In this document: positions 1 through 10,458 of the stretch, in pieces | How positions within the stretch are numbered: the first letter of the stretch is position 1 | Layout: every line of letters starts with the position of its first letter | DNA from: Heterobilharzia americana | Taxonomy: Eukaryota > Platyhelminthes > Trematoda > Strigeidida > Schistosomatidae | Reading direction: 5' to 3' | Assembly: GCA_944470555.2 (NCBI GenBank) | Contig: OX104127.1 | Location: 51,202,934 to 51,266,933, forward strand | DNA length: 64,000 nt | Notes under the pieces: model-generated | What the model saw: only the letters and a program-made list of their open reading frames with translations | Databases searched by the model: none | Told to the model about the DNA's origin: nothing | Made by a program: the position numbers and the translations under genes

Positions 1-1605
1 AAGCCATAAAGTTGCTGATAGCTGTTTCTAGAAAAGCAGCATGACCAGATGGAATCACGCTAGAAGCACTGAAAACGGACGCAGAGACAACAGCGGACAT
101 GCTCACACCACTGTTCCAGAGGGTTTGGAAGGAACGAAAGGTACCTGCCTGTTAATTGGAAGAAGTGCTACCTTGTCAAACTCCCAAAGAAGGGAGACCT
201 AGGTCTTTGCAAGAACTGGCGCGGAATCATACTCCACTTCCGTCCACATCGAGCAAAATATTAAGCCGCATCATCCTAGAGATATTCAAAGGTTCACTGG
301 ATTCAAAAATACTTCCGGAACAGGCTGGCTGGATTCAGGAAGAACAAAAAATGCACGGATCAAATTGCAAAGCGAAGCGACGCTATGCATCATCATAGAA
401 CAGAGTATAGAATGGCAGTCAACTCTCTACCTCAACTTCATCCACTTTGAAAAGGCCCTCGGTCGAGGCATCAAACGACAAGTAGTTTGGCAGTTGCTTC
501 AACACTACGGAATACCACAAACATTTATCAATCTCATTCAACAACTATATGAAGATGCCACATGCAAAGTAATTCACAATGGGAAGCTCAGCAATGCTTT
601 TGTAGTGAAGTCAGGAGTAAAACAAGGCTGTCTACTATCACCCATGATATTCTTGATTGTGGTGGATTGGATCATGCAACAAACAGTGAGGAGGGAGAAG
701 AGGGGCATACGCTGGCTGGACCGATGAAAAGAACCTAGAAAATTTGGATTTCGCCACTGATGACTTGTGTCTGATGTCACACAAAGTTGAAGATCTACAG
801 GTGAAAACTAACAAGTTGATAGAAGAGGCAGTGAAAACGGGATTTCAAGTGAATGTAGAGAAGCCAGAGGTGATGAAGATACCCAACCAACAACAGCATC
901 AGCAACAAGCACCAATCACCATTAACGGGAGAAACTTAAAGGAAATAGTCTCTTTCACCTACACCTACCTAGACAGCATCGTTCCAACTACAGGTGGCAC
1001 AGATGAGGATGTCAAAACCAGGATCGGGAAAGCAAGACAAGCCTTCATTCATATGAAGTCAGTATGGAGATCTACTGCACTGCACTCCACTTAGCATAAA
1101 CAACAAGATCCGGATTTTCAACAATGTTAGTCAAGTCAGTGCTTCTATATGATTCAGAAACTTGGCGCGTTACGAAAAGCATTACCAACAAACTACAGAC
1201 ATTCATCAGCAGCTCCCACCTACGCTCACTCCATACTGACACTGAAGATCAGATCAGATGGCCAGAAAGAATAAGCAACAAGGAGCTCTGCCTGGCAAAG
1301 AAGCAAGAACCCATCGCCCAACAAATATGAGTAAGAATGTGGAGACGGACTGGATTAGGCATACACTGAGAAAACCATTTGGAGATGTCACGCACCAGGC
1401 CATGCCCTCGAGTGGAATCCAAAGGGGAAACGATAAGTTGGGTGTTCGAGTATGGGTGACATAGAGGAAACTGTGCGAGGCAGAAATGACAGCTTGTGGG
1501 TAGTCATGGAGCCAGGTTGAAAAGACCGCAGAGAACAGAGTGAAATGCAGATGTAATACTGAAGTCCAATGATCCACTAAGAACCCAAGGGACGAATAAT
1601 AATAT
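1..1605 (+). mobile_element. RTE-clade (SR2-like) LINE, 5'-truncated by window edge, dead
   Basis: The coding remnant runs in broken frames from the endonuclease-RT connector through the RT domain and thumb, then a 3' end of the form 'aacccaaggga' followed by a TAA-rich tail near 1,595-1,605. Recognisable pieces are an RT stretch at 365-727 (GVKQGCLLSPMIF) and a following frame at 744-1,094 (NLDFATDDLCLMSH). Homology to the copy at 56.4-59.45 kb is visible along its length. The RT motif A reads FIHFEKA, so the catalytic Asp codon is now His (cac at 443-445), and motif C has an extra codon (FATDD). Several frameshifts and stops separate the pieces, so it cannot move itself. The clade call rests on remembered RTE motifs; the exact family is uncertain. 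Confidence 0.85.
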
Positions 1606-2302
1606 TTATAATTATCATTTACAGGACACTACCGATATCCTTAAGCGATTACGATGCTGCTGTAAACAGAATCACCACTAGGATGATTGTCATAAGACAA
1701 GAAATGTATCCTACTTTAGCACTCCTAAGATATTGACAGAAAGATTAGTAAGTTGATTTGAAATAATCTGAAGGCAGACACGAACTAGCCAGCCAGCGAA
1801 CCAATGAAACAATCAATTGGGTATTTCCTCAAAAAAAGTGACCGCTGATTGGTTGCTTCAATAATAACATAAGTGGCCTTTACAGTCGTTCTTACTAAAT
1901 CGATAAGTATTAAAAAAGCAGTTTAATCAATTCAACTGAAGGTAAAAATGAAATGAAATGGGGTGAAGACAGCAATAAAATAGTACCAATAGTTATGCAG
2001 AAGTTTTTTAGTTGGAAAATTGTACTTCCCAACAGTCGTTTCTTAACGTTTTTATAATAAAAACAGATGTAAACAGGCGTCAGTCAATGCTTACTGAAAT
2101 CTTTATACGCTTATCTACCAAAGAAATTTAATCTCCGCTTGCAAAAGGTTGAATGCTTGAAAGTAGCGAAGGTATTCTGTTGTAAATGAAGTGTTGTAGG
2201 ACAGTGATACAGATTTCTTTCAGACACTTTGAATGCCAAATGAACTTTGAAAGTAAGTTTCTTTAACTGAAATGATCGTAAATTTCAATATTATTGATAG
2301 AT
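1606..2302. other. Non-coding stretch, nothing recognised
   Basis: AT-rich sequence without convincing ORFs, repeats or RNA motifs. It separates the RTE tail from the first SINE. Confidence 0.5.
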
Positions 2303-2405
2303 AGTGGCTAACAGTGGAATCTGAGATGCACGTTTCGTCTTCCTTTGGGGGTCATCAGCGCGATGTATCTGCCTTCCAGTGAGGGATGTTGTTTCCACTA
2401 TGGCT
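2303..2405 (-). mobile_element. S-alpha-like SINE 3' part with hammerhead (family 1)
   Basis: On the minus strand the piece ends in the family-1 terminus (GATTCCACTGTTAGCCAC). It matches the other family-1 copies at 2.76, 4.2, 40.9, 51.4 and 63.4 kb. It lies head-to-head with the plus-strand copy at 2,411-2,566. Confidence 0.7.
2305..2372 (-). ncRNA. Hammerhead ribozyme motif, family 1, degenerate
   Basis: On the minus strand a CTGATGA core (2,352-2,358 on plus as tcatcag) is followed by a weakened stem II and then GAAAC near 2,331-2,335. A C-rich/AAG change breaks the normal GTCC/GGAC stem II. The core boxes are in the right order, but activity is doubtful. Confidence 0.5.
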
Positions 2406-2410
2406 ATTAT

Positions 2411-2566
2411 GAGTCAGTGGTCTAATGAAGTACAATCTGGCGTTTGAAGCGATTACTCCAGGGTTCAAACCTTAGAGGGGAAAACATCACTCACTGGAAG
2501 TTAGGCATATCCGGCTGACGAGTCCTATATAGGATGAAGAACACCGGAAACATCGTAGTATCCGAA
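2411..2566 (+). mobile_element. S-alpha-like SINE (tRNA-like head plus hammerhead tail)
   Basis: The tRNA-like part begins with a box-A-like GTCAGTGGTCTAATG and carries a box-B-like GGGTTCAAACC near 2,461. A degenerate hammerhead follows at 2,511-2,555 (CTGACGA, stem II TCCTATATAGGA, then GAAG instead of GAAA). It is oriented opposite to the piece at 2,303-2,405, so the two hammerhead ends point outwards. Confidence 0.65.
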
Positions 2567-2659
2567 CAGGAGTCTTTATGCTAACAGTGGGTGATCGATT
2601 TAGTCTTGTCAAAGACAGAGATTCACAAGACTTTCATGCTATTGCTTGTATTACACCGT

Positions 2660-2830
2660 CGTTGATTGGACCGAATTGATCAGTCTCTGTTGGCATATGG
2701 GCTCCTATGCGGATGCTTCGATATTGCCTGTCTTTTAACTATGTTTAGTAATGATGGGTAGTGGCTAGCAGTGGAATCCAGGATGCGCATTTCGTCCTAT
2801 TTGGGACTCGTTAGCTGGACTTTCATTGTA
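2660..2830. mobile_element. Composite repeat: shared 5' module plus family-1 hammerhead SINE end
   Basis: A module at about 2,660-2,725 (GGACCGA..., TTGGCATATGGGCTCCTATG) recurs at 51.27 kb and partly at 63.33 kb. It is followed by a minus-strand family-1 SINE end at 2,757-2,822. The minus-strand ribozyme has a perfect stem II (GTCCCAAATAGGAC) and GAAA, but its core reads CTAACGA instead of CTGANGA, a change at an essential G. Confidence 0.65.
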
Positions 2831-4189
2831 AAATATCTTACAAAGACTTTCAAAGTCATGTAAAAGATGTACAATGGCATTCTAAGCCCTACAGAACGTA
2901 GTGAACACTAATAAACATATTGAGATGATTTAGATTAACTGCTTGTCCATGATGTGTAAATGAAGTCTAATGGTGAATTACAGAAGTGTTAAACTCAAAC
3001 GGAAAAGATCTTAAAATACTTCTTAGCTGTATCATCTTTGAAATTAACGTCCATAAACAACATCAACTTGGGGAAGAATTTTCTGAAGTATTATTTTAGT
3101 TGCAAATATTTATTGATTAACCTAACAGTTTGGATGGTTATGTAACCTCTTTAGAACTTTCTAGTTTTTGAAGGTAACAACTGAGTTAGGTTGCTCTTTT
3201 CACTGATGGAAGTTCATAACACTCCTTCTTTCCCTTTTGTCTACCACGGATCCACCACTTTATCTTTACATTAGAATATGTGTTGACCAGAAAGTGAAGT
3301 TCCCTTCACACTGTATTAAAACATTGTCAAGGATTTGACGCTGGAAAAATCTTTATCCTTTGAATATGTTGTGTGTGTATATTTTTTGTAGGTTACATGA
3401 ACTGGTTAACAGGAGGTAGGCTGTGTCCAGTTTCTAGTGTTTAGCACCAGTCGAAGTGTAACGATCAAATTTCATTGTGTGGGTACTAAACAAAGTGGTG
3501 CGACGCTGCAGGGGTTCGACCTTATCATTCAGGAAGCCCTGCCTGGCCTAGGTATCGTGATTGTTAGCACTCAAGACCCAAACATATCTGCAACTACTAG
3601 GAAACTGGCGTCCGTACGATGATTCGGATATCCTTGACACACTGTTGAAGTTGCAGAATTAACTGTTACGTTGTTCAGGTCAGGCTTTTGTGCACAATCG
3701 AGTCTAACAGGGGTTAATCATAGCCTGAACACCAAGTGGAGGAGGTTACGATCCCCAAATGGATACTAGTTTCCTCACGGCCACAGATTTGCCTTGGTGT
3801 TGAGTACCAAGTATCGTGAAAACTAGGTCATGTAGGGCTTTCTGATGACTGACTCCTAACTACCCAATACCACAGTGTTTTTCAAGTTCACTAGGAAGCT
3901 ATCTGCGAAAGGAAAACCAACATTTGACTTCACGCCTACTCTATTCTTCGATTTCAACAACTAGTCATTAAACCTACAGTAGATTGAACGTAAGTCTACC
4001 CTGATAATATATTTCAGTTCTTAAAAATATTGATTTTAATATCATTAATCCTTTCTGTAAGTGCAACATTCTTTTCACTTAGCTATTTCAAACACAATAA
4101 TAATAATAATCCAATAAATTAACGGTTAAATGTAATCATATTTGTTTATATCACCTTGTTTCCTTGACAGTAATCAATTCTTAATCATG
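2831..4189. other. Non-coding, unrecognised, possibly repetitive
   Basis: No convincing gene. A 61-codon ORF at 3,437-3,622 has no recognisable motif. The stretch at about 3,430-3,870 has the GC-richer texture of an old interspersed repeat, but I cannot name a family. Confidence 0.4.
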
Positions 4190-4355
4190 GATACTGTCTA
4201 GTAGTGGAATCCAGAATGTTCGTTCTACTTTGGATCCATCAGCTAGATGTACCTGCCCTCCACTGAGCAGTGTTGTTCCCACAAGGACTCGTGCTGGGAA
4301 CCGATCGCTTCAAACGCTAAAGCGTTATCCCCTAGACCACCGAATCACGATCGCC
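4190..4355 (-). mobile_element. S-alpha-like SINE with box A and hammerhead (family 1)
   Basis: On the minus strand the head contains a pol III box-A-like TGGTCTAGGGG, then the conserved GCGTTTGAAGCGATCGGTTC block. The tail is a hammerhead relic at 4,196-4,262 (CTGATGG, then CGAAC) and the terminal GATTCCACTAC. Core positions are lost, so the ribozyme is probably inactive. This is the most complete tRNA-like plus ribozyme arrangement of family 1 here. Confidence 0.7.
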
Positions 4356-4789
4356 ACTTCTTGTGGGTATAGTTTTAATGTTATCGATTCTATTATCTCA
4401 TAGTTGAGTGGACAGATCAGTTAGGTCCTCTCGTCAGTTCAGTGTGCTTTACTGATATCTCCAAGGTCTCTTTCTATTCTGTAGCACAGCACTCTTCATG
4501 TTTACCAAGCTAACGGAGGCAGCAGATATTAATGACGTTAGCTTTGGACTCTTTTGTCTCCACATGGGTTACTGATGGTTCTCTTTCAGTCACAATGGAT
4601 AATACAGCAGCTACTAAACTGCAGCGTGCTTACTAGCTATTCTATTAACATCTGAGATTGTTATTGCAAAACTGAAGCAACAGCAGTTTTATGAGATACC
4701 TTATTTATATCTTTTACATTTACGTCTACCTAGCTTATAGTTTAACACTTTAGCCTTAACCATTCACTGTTACAGTTATTTTTGAGGCA
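4356..4789. other. Non-coding stretch, nothing recognised
   Basis: No ORF, RNA or repeat that I can support. Confidence 0.4.
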
Positions 4790-5195
4790 TGAAATGACTG
4801 ACTGGATAATGATAAATAAGCAAAACAAAAATAACATCATGCAGTACATGGACTGGATACGAAAAACGACCATTCTTCCTCAGATCTGATAATTCACTGA
4901 GACATGAAAATCAGAAGATGCAGACCAACCGGTGACTTTAAGGAAGACAACTTTGTTTGACAAAAAAAACACATCATTTATATACGGTTTTCCTTCAGAA
5001 AATGAATCCACTAGGTCGCAAGTTGGATGATTATTTTCATTGGTCAAGTGAAGGACAAAACTGTTCAGTAAGGTTTTCCCGCCCACACGGTGACTAGGGA
5101 TTAAGGCTGCAATCTAAGACTTTGACCTTGATGGCTGACTGCCTTGCATGCCGATTTCGACTTAGGCTGCTTCCTATCAAATTCATACTCTCATC
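4790..5195 (+). repeat. Unidentified dispersed repeat, left arm of an inverted pair
   Basis: This stretch aligns by eye with the reverse complement of about 6,745-7,130. Shared landmarks include CTCAGATCTGAT, GAAAATCAG, a TTTGACAAAAA block, ATTGGTCAA and GGCTGC.TCCTATCA. The arms are diverged (roughly two thirds to three quarters identical by eye). A 68-codon ORF on the minus strand at 4,880-5,086 is a by-product of the repeat. Confidence 0.6.
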
Positions 5196-6744
5196 AATAT
5201 GCATTTTGTTGGACTTTTTTTATCAGCTTTTGAAATATGCTCCCTCAGTAACCTCAAAGTAGTGCAGTTGAACTATATAATGATGTTCTTAGCTAAGCTT
5301 TTGTCGCAGTGTGTTTTAGGTGAGAAGACTGGGATTCAGTCAGTTATCATACTCCATGATGAATACATGACCTCCAGCAGTTTTTTAACTGCCTAAAATT
5401 AGTACAACCGGGCTTATGCCATGGTTCTTATAGGGACTACAATGGCATACAACATGTGTGTTTGACAGACTGACGTTCCTTACTTCTGGAATCAAAGAAA
5501 GTAACAGTAATTGGCAAATACCTTGGTATAAAAGTCATTGGTCACATGATGCTTCATCCTCTGTCTTCAATAAAACAAGAGGAAGTTTATCTATTTCTCT
5601 GTTGAACTGTGGTAATCTCCTAAAACAGGTTAAATAAAACCTACACAAAACCGAAACTTTGTTAAACCTAATGAATCCTTAAACTGTTACTTCTTGGTAT
5701 GATAAAATCCAGTTGACTCTCTCATGTGATTGACGTTACGTCAGATAATGAGCAAAAAATGTGAGTGGTTTATACACATTCTATTCACCTTAAATGTAGT
5801 ACTAGTTGAGGAAAACGGGGTATTCTATCGGTGTCTGCTAAGTCACTCTACTGTTTCTCGATAAGCACTCTTGTGTTTCTAATGGACAAGCACCACTTCA
5901 AGCGAATTAACTGTTGATACTGAATAGTTATGCACGATCTTAGCGTGCTGCAATTCAAATGTGTGACCATTCAATTATCACGCTTCAAGGTCATTTAAAA
6001 TCTTTTAATTTGAACAACCATGTACTTATTTTGTTGTTCCATGCATTCAGAAGTTTATATTTTGAAATCATGGGGAATATTTGTAGCTCAGGTGGATGGT
6101 CTTGATGGTTTGTGTCCTCTGAGCTCAGAGAACATAATACAATACCATTTGATTTCGGGTAACTGCCAATGCGGTGGTCGGTTACTCATGATCACAACAA
6201 TCATTGGGACTATTTATTCAGAAAAAAAGTTAACAGAGGTGGAAGATAGAAGTCTAAACTTTAATGTTAGACAGTGATATTTAAAGGTGAAAGATGTTAT
6301 ACCTGGCATCAACATAGTGATAGAAGGATTTAGTGAACAGTCAGTCAAATTAGTATCAACTCAATATGGTTTGACACACTCCACATAATAAAGTCACCTT
6401 GAAATTCACTATAATATCTAATGAGTGAAAACATGATAGATATATTCCTGAGGAGTGAAGATATCATAATGGCTAGGATTGCTCAATAATCGATTAGTGT
6501 AATCAGATGGGTCTCAGAACGAACCAGCTTCAAACTAAGCTAACCTTAAGTCAGTTGCTTCCTGCCTTGAATCAAGCAACATGAAGTGATACTTTACTCA
6601 AAGTTAGCTCATCAGTATGTGCTCCATCACTGAGCGTAAAATGCTTACACTGATCTCTTGGGAAATATGATGAAATGAGAACAAAAGACAGAATGACTTA
6701 TCCAATTTAGAGGAAAAAGCAAAGTATGTTCATCAAAAATGATA
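5196..6744. other. Spacer between inverted repeat arms; no gene recognised
   Basis: ORFs at 5,199-5,396 and 6,020-6,277 (plus) have no motif that I recognise. No SINE or LINE remnant was seen. Confidence 0.4.
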
Positions 6745-7130
6745 AAGTGATAGGCAGCAGCCTGAATGAAAATCAACATTTTAAGTCTTAAGGTAGAATG
6801 TTTGAATTTCAACCTTCTTTTTATATTACTTTGCAGTCAGGAAAAACCTTATTGGACAATTATGTCCTACAGTTGACCAATCAAAATAAATATCCATCTT
6901 CCGATTTAGTGGTATTATATATTCATAAAAATTATATATAAATGATTTATTTTTGTCAAATAAAGAGTCTTGCTTACAGTCACAGGCCGGTTTTTCTCTA
7001 CTGATTTTCACACCTTAGTGAAGTATCAGATCTGAGGGAGAACAGTCACTATTTGTATCCAATCCTAGTGTCTCATTGCACTGTTATCCTTTGTATATTT
7101 ATCATTAATAACTCAGTTACTTTAATAGAC
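6745..7130 (-). repeat. Unidentified dispersed repeat, right arm of the inverted pair
   Basis: Reverse-complement homologue of 4,790-5,195, about 1.55 kb away. It retains the same landmark blocks in the same order. It has no coding potential beyond a spurious 61-codon ORF. Confidence 0.6.
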
Positions 7131-7252
7131 TGTTTGACATAAAGAGGAAATTTAGTCACAAGTCATACTATGCTGATAATTAAATAAAGTTGATCAATAA
7201 CACTTATTTACTACTCATATACTCACGTAAACATGAAGATGTTTAGTAAAAC

Positions 7253-7306
<54 letters not shown>
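7253..7306 (+). repeat. (AAT)18 microsatellite
   Basis: There are eighteen uninterrupted AAT units, followed by an imperfect AGTAATAATAAATAA tail to about 7,320. It resembles RTE-type tails, but no element body is visible beside it. Confidence 0.9.
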
Positions 7307-7307
<1 letters not shown>

Positions 7308-7320
7308 GTAATAATAAATA

Positions 7321-7735
7321 AGTTAGCAAAATGTAATGAACATCTTCCGTTTAACAAAGTTTATATTAGTCATCCCTTTCATTCTCTATGAAAAATTTGT
7401 GCATTATAGAGAGAATCAGTTTCTTATGATGTGATGATTTGGTTTTGGTAGCATTTAGAAACAAAACTACTACCAGGGTCACATTAATCGTTAAGGATTA
7501 TAAGTAATCGTTTTGGATAGTGACTTCTAAATAACCGTCTATTTTTAGTGGAAGAAAAAAAATGATAACCTGGGGAACAATAGCTGGGAGCAATGAGAAA
7601 GATGAGTATGCGAAGACTGTAGTACTGCTAAATAGGAAAGTTATATTTCACTCAATGCAAAGAAATTTTAGGAGAGGAAATGTTTAGTAAAAATTAACTA
7701 ACACATCCTGTCCCTCTGTCATTTCTCTTTCTTTC
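7321..7735. other. Non-coding stretch, nothing recognised
   Basis: No supported feature. Confidence 0.4.
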
Positions 7736-7739
7736 TGCA

Positions 7740-8720
7740 TGACTTACCATCTTCAGTCAGTATCAATTCTATCAAATATGCTGATGACCTGACAGTTTCC
7801 ATACTCTTCTCCCCTTGAACACTGTTCTCAACTGAACGACTTGCTATCTATTGTTAGGCAATGGTCTTCCGTGAATGGTCTTGTACTTAATTCGTGAAAA
7901 TGTCAAACTTTAAACTTTGGTTTCAGATGTGAACATAACCCATGCAAACTGCTAAGTTCTCATGATTCCTGTCCTATTGATGGTTGGGAATTGGAGAATG
8001 TTACACGTGGGATTCATCTTGGTGTGTATTTTTCTTCGGATATTTCCTGGTCCACCAATATCTTGCTAATTCCAAAAACAATTTTCCCTATAACTTTCTG
8101 TATTGGGAAGCTGAGAGTATCTGTTATGACTCTGCCTCTCATTTCGTATTTTATAAACTCCTGCACCTTTCCTGTTCTCCTCTACTGTTCCCCTTTATTC
8201 TTTTTTTCGTTGCTGAAAAAAGGCTGTGCTAGATTGCGTAGAATTTTGTAGATTGTTAGCAGAACTAGTGGTGTACCTCTAAAGCTTCTAGGTAAAACAG
8301 TTATGGAAAAACACTCATGTAGACAGATGGCAGAAGTTATTTTATCAGATGACCAGCATCCTATTTACTCAAAGCACTCTACGTGCCGGTCATCTGGAAA
8401 GACAAGGAGCAGATACATATGACTTTATGCACTTACTACTTCATAGATAAACTCTACAATATCGCATTTAGCTCGTCTCCTTTGCGATGAAGAAAGTATA
8501 ACAAAGGAACTAATTAGTCAACATTTTTCTGAAAGCACACCAATTAAAGAGTATACAACTTGCTATTATCTATGCATTATGAACCTATTGCTAATGTTAT
8601 TGTCGACCTAGATTAACTGTACATTTTCAAGAAAGCTGTAGATGAAGTAAATATTCTTGTCTTTTATATTTTGTGTATACATATTTCATTTTGCTATGTA
8701 TATATATACACTATTTCTGA
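7740..8720 (+). mobile_element. CR1-type LINE fragment, RT palm to thumb, decayed
   Basis: The plus-strand translation contains the RT motif C as SIKYADDLTVS at about 7,767-7,799, so the two catalytic Asp are kept. The longest open piece (7,991-8,251) reads ENVTRGIHLGVYFSSDISWS and ends in SPLFFFSLLKKG, a thumb region shared by Schistosoma CR1-like LINEs. Stops lie upstream and downstream, and homology fades near 8,700. There is no 5' half, so this is a truncated dead insertion. It belongs to a different family from the CR1 copies at 19.9-40 kb. Confidence 0.75.
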
Positions 8721-8839
8721 TCAAATGATGGTATATGACATGCTGGAAATTCTGTAGCGTATTCCCGAAATACATTTCAGAAAAATGCCATTATTATTAT
8801 TCAAAAATCCTATCAAGAAATTGTACGAAAACAATGTTG

Positions 8840-8935
8840 GCTACAATGTTGACTACACGTCTAGTTATGTAGGTCGAACATCGAGATCACTCGAAATCAG
8901 ACTGTGCTTGCAGGGATACACTAATGTAAAAACAA
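8840..8935 (+). mobile_element. Penelope-like element relic (GIY-YIG fragment)
   Basis: A frame at 8,851-8,930 reads DYTSSYVGRTSRSLEIRLCL, resembling the Y-[IV]-G-R-T-x-R-x-L signature of the GIY-YIG endonuclease in Penelope-like retroelements. It is short and ends in stops, and no RT domain was found beside it. Identification rests on this single motif. Confidence 0.5.
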
Positions 8936-9033
8936 GTCACATGTGACACATACAACAAAGGTAATTCAACCCAACTGTCAGCAACATGGAACAGAGTACT
9001 GGATCGAAAGTAACAAACGTACAGAATGAAAAT

Positions 9034-9036
<3 letters not shown>

Positions 9037-9100
<64 letters not shown>
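9037..9100. repeat. (AT)32 microsatellite
   Basis: 64 bases of pure AT dinucleotide repeat directly after the Penelope-like relic. Confidence 0.95.
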
Positions 9101-9105
<5 letters not shown>

Positions 9106-9354
9106 GATTAGTTTGTGAATGACTGAAAAATCGCATTGTCTACTTTGACATTTCTGACAGCTGAGTAGTTTTTAAGCTATCCGAATGTTGTTTTGACAGG
9201 GTTTCCTCTGGAATCACTCAGCCAAGATCACAAGGTGTGACCTGTAACATAAGTATCAGAAAGTAGCTAAAGATACTACTATTGAAAAAGGTGAGTAGTT
9301 AGAAACTACTCAGGTTGATATGTAGTATTTCGCCAACCATTTCAGAGTGATCTA

Positions 9355-9405
9355 AACACCGGACAGCCGTTTCACTCGTTTGGAGTCAAGATCATCAGCG
9401 GTGTA
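9355..9405 (-). ncRNA. Hammerhead-like motif, possibly Penelope-associated
   Basis: On the minus strand ACACCG precedes CTGATGA, and GAAACGGCTGTC precedes CGGTGT. This gives a perfect 6-bp stem I, a GTC cleavage triplet and a self-complementary mini stem III. Stem II is irregular: five extra bases (TCTTG) lie between CTGATGA and the ACTC/GAGT pairing. It may be a decayed ribozyme of a separate insertion, because the nearby GIY-YIG relic is on the other strand. Confidence 0.4.
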
Positions 9406-9409
9406 CCTT

Positions 9410-10052
9410 TACAAATTCAGCGCATAGGGCAGAATAATTTCAGATCATCTGAATTTGGCTAGCTGACTTGTGTGGACCGGTACACCTAAAATAGAATGAA
9501 CAATGTGCAAATGATTTGCTAATTGCACGATCCAAGCTCGGTGTCATCAAGGAATTATTTCCACGGATTTCTTGTGAATAAAAACAGATGTAACTGGGAG
9601 AGAGTTGAAATTGCTTAGATTAAATTGAGTCCATGGTTTATACATAACTGCTTATCTGTAAGTATATTTAGGATTGGATCAACATAGATCCTCTGAGGAA
9701 AACCAGTTGAAGTAAAGAGTCCACATATATATGTGTATGGGTACTAGGGACTAAAGAATTGCGACAAAACCGTTTTAGTTTAACGAGTTGAGATGACACG
9801 TATTACGCAGAAGTTTAAAATTAAAAGATAAATGGGTGTCATAATGTGGTGAAGAATTTGTTCATTCGAGAGAAAAACCAATGTATCAGTAACAATAGTA
9901 GAGAAATTAGGTTGTTTCGTCTAAATTACATCAGCTACTGCAGTCTGAAAGATCCACAACATATTGGCCTGAGTCAAGTCGATAGGAACCAGGTGATCAA
10001 TTTGAAATTCCTTATTGATATACGCTCAATGGTTCGTGTCAGTTAATTGGGT
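9410..10052. other. Non-coding stretch, nothing recognised
   Basis: A 66-codon ORF at 9,846-10,046 has no recognisable feature. Confidence 0.4.
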
Positions 10053-10421
10053 CTAATAAAAACCTGTTTTTGTAATTATTTTTTTCTTTGCAAATTTATC
10101 CCCATAATCTTTTTCCACTTTTTTGTTATGTATGTGGTCATTAGAACATCCACAGTCGTTTCTTCCACGCTTACGACCGTTACTTTTTATCATATTCGTA
10201 GAATAAACCTCATTAAAGTCGTGTAGAAATCCTAAAGATGGTGCATATAATTTTCGTTTGGCTTTTAAAATAACCTTCAAATTTTCATTAACACAGCATG
10301 ATAAGGACCCAGTAAATAATACTTTAGGGATTGTCCTCACGCGACCTTGACGGAAATAATGACCAATCACAAGTGCCAGCCCAGGTGGGAACACAACAGG
10401 ATGGTCAAGTACGAGTAGCAT
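10053..10421 (-). CDS. Unidentified 122-aa ORF, possible exon
   Basis: Open from an ATG to a stop on the minus strand. The N-terminal half is hydrophobic with Pro/Gly (FPPGLALVIGHY), followed by a TIPKVLFTGS segment. The C-terminal half is strongly basic with KRGRNDCGCSNDH and a Lys-rich tail. I do not recognise a family. Composition is more protein-like than neighbouring random ORFs. The predicted start lies 38 bp from the start of a divergent ORF on the plus strand (10,459). It could be a gene, an exon of a larger gene, or chance. Confidence 0.25.
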   Translation of the reverse strand: MLLVLDHPVVFPPGLALVIGHYFRQGRVRTIPKVLFTGSLSCCVNENLKVILKAKRKLYAPSLGFLHDFNEVYSTNMIKSNGRKRGRNDCGCSNDHIHNKKVEKDYGDKFAKKKIITKTGFY

Positions 10422-10458
10422 ATTTGATAAACCTTATTTAAATACCATAGCGTTTTGA

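Noticed and set aside
6020..6277. 85-codon plus-strand ORF with hydrophobic segments
   Set aside because: No splice sites, conservation clue or domain; length is within chance for this sequence.
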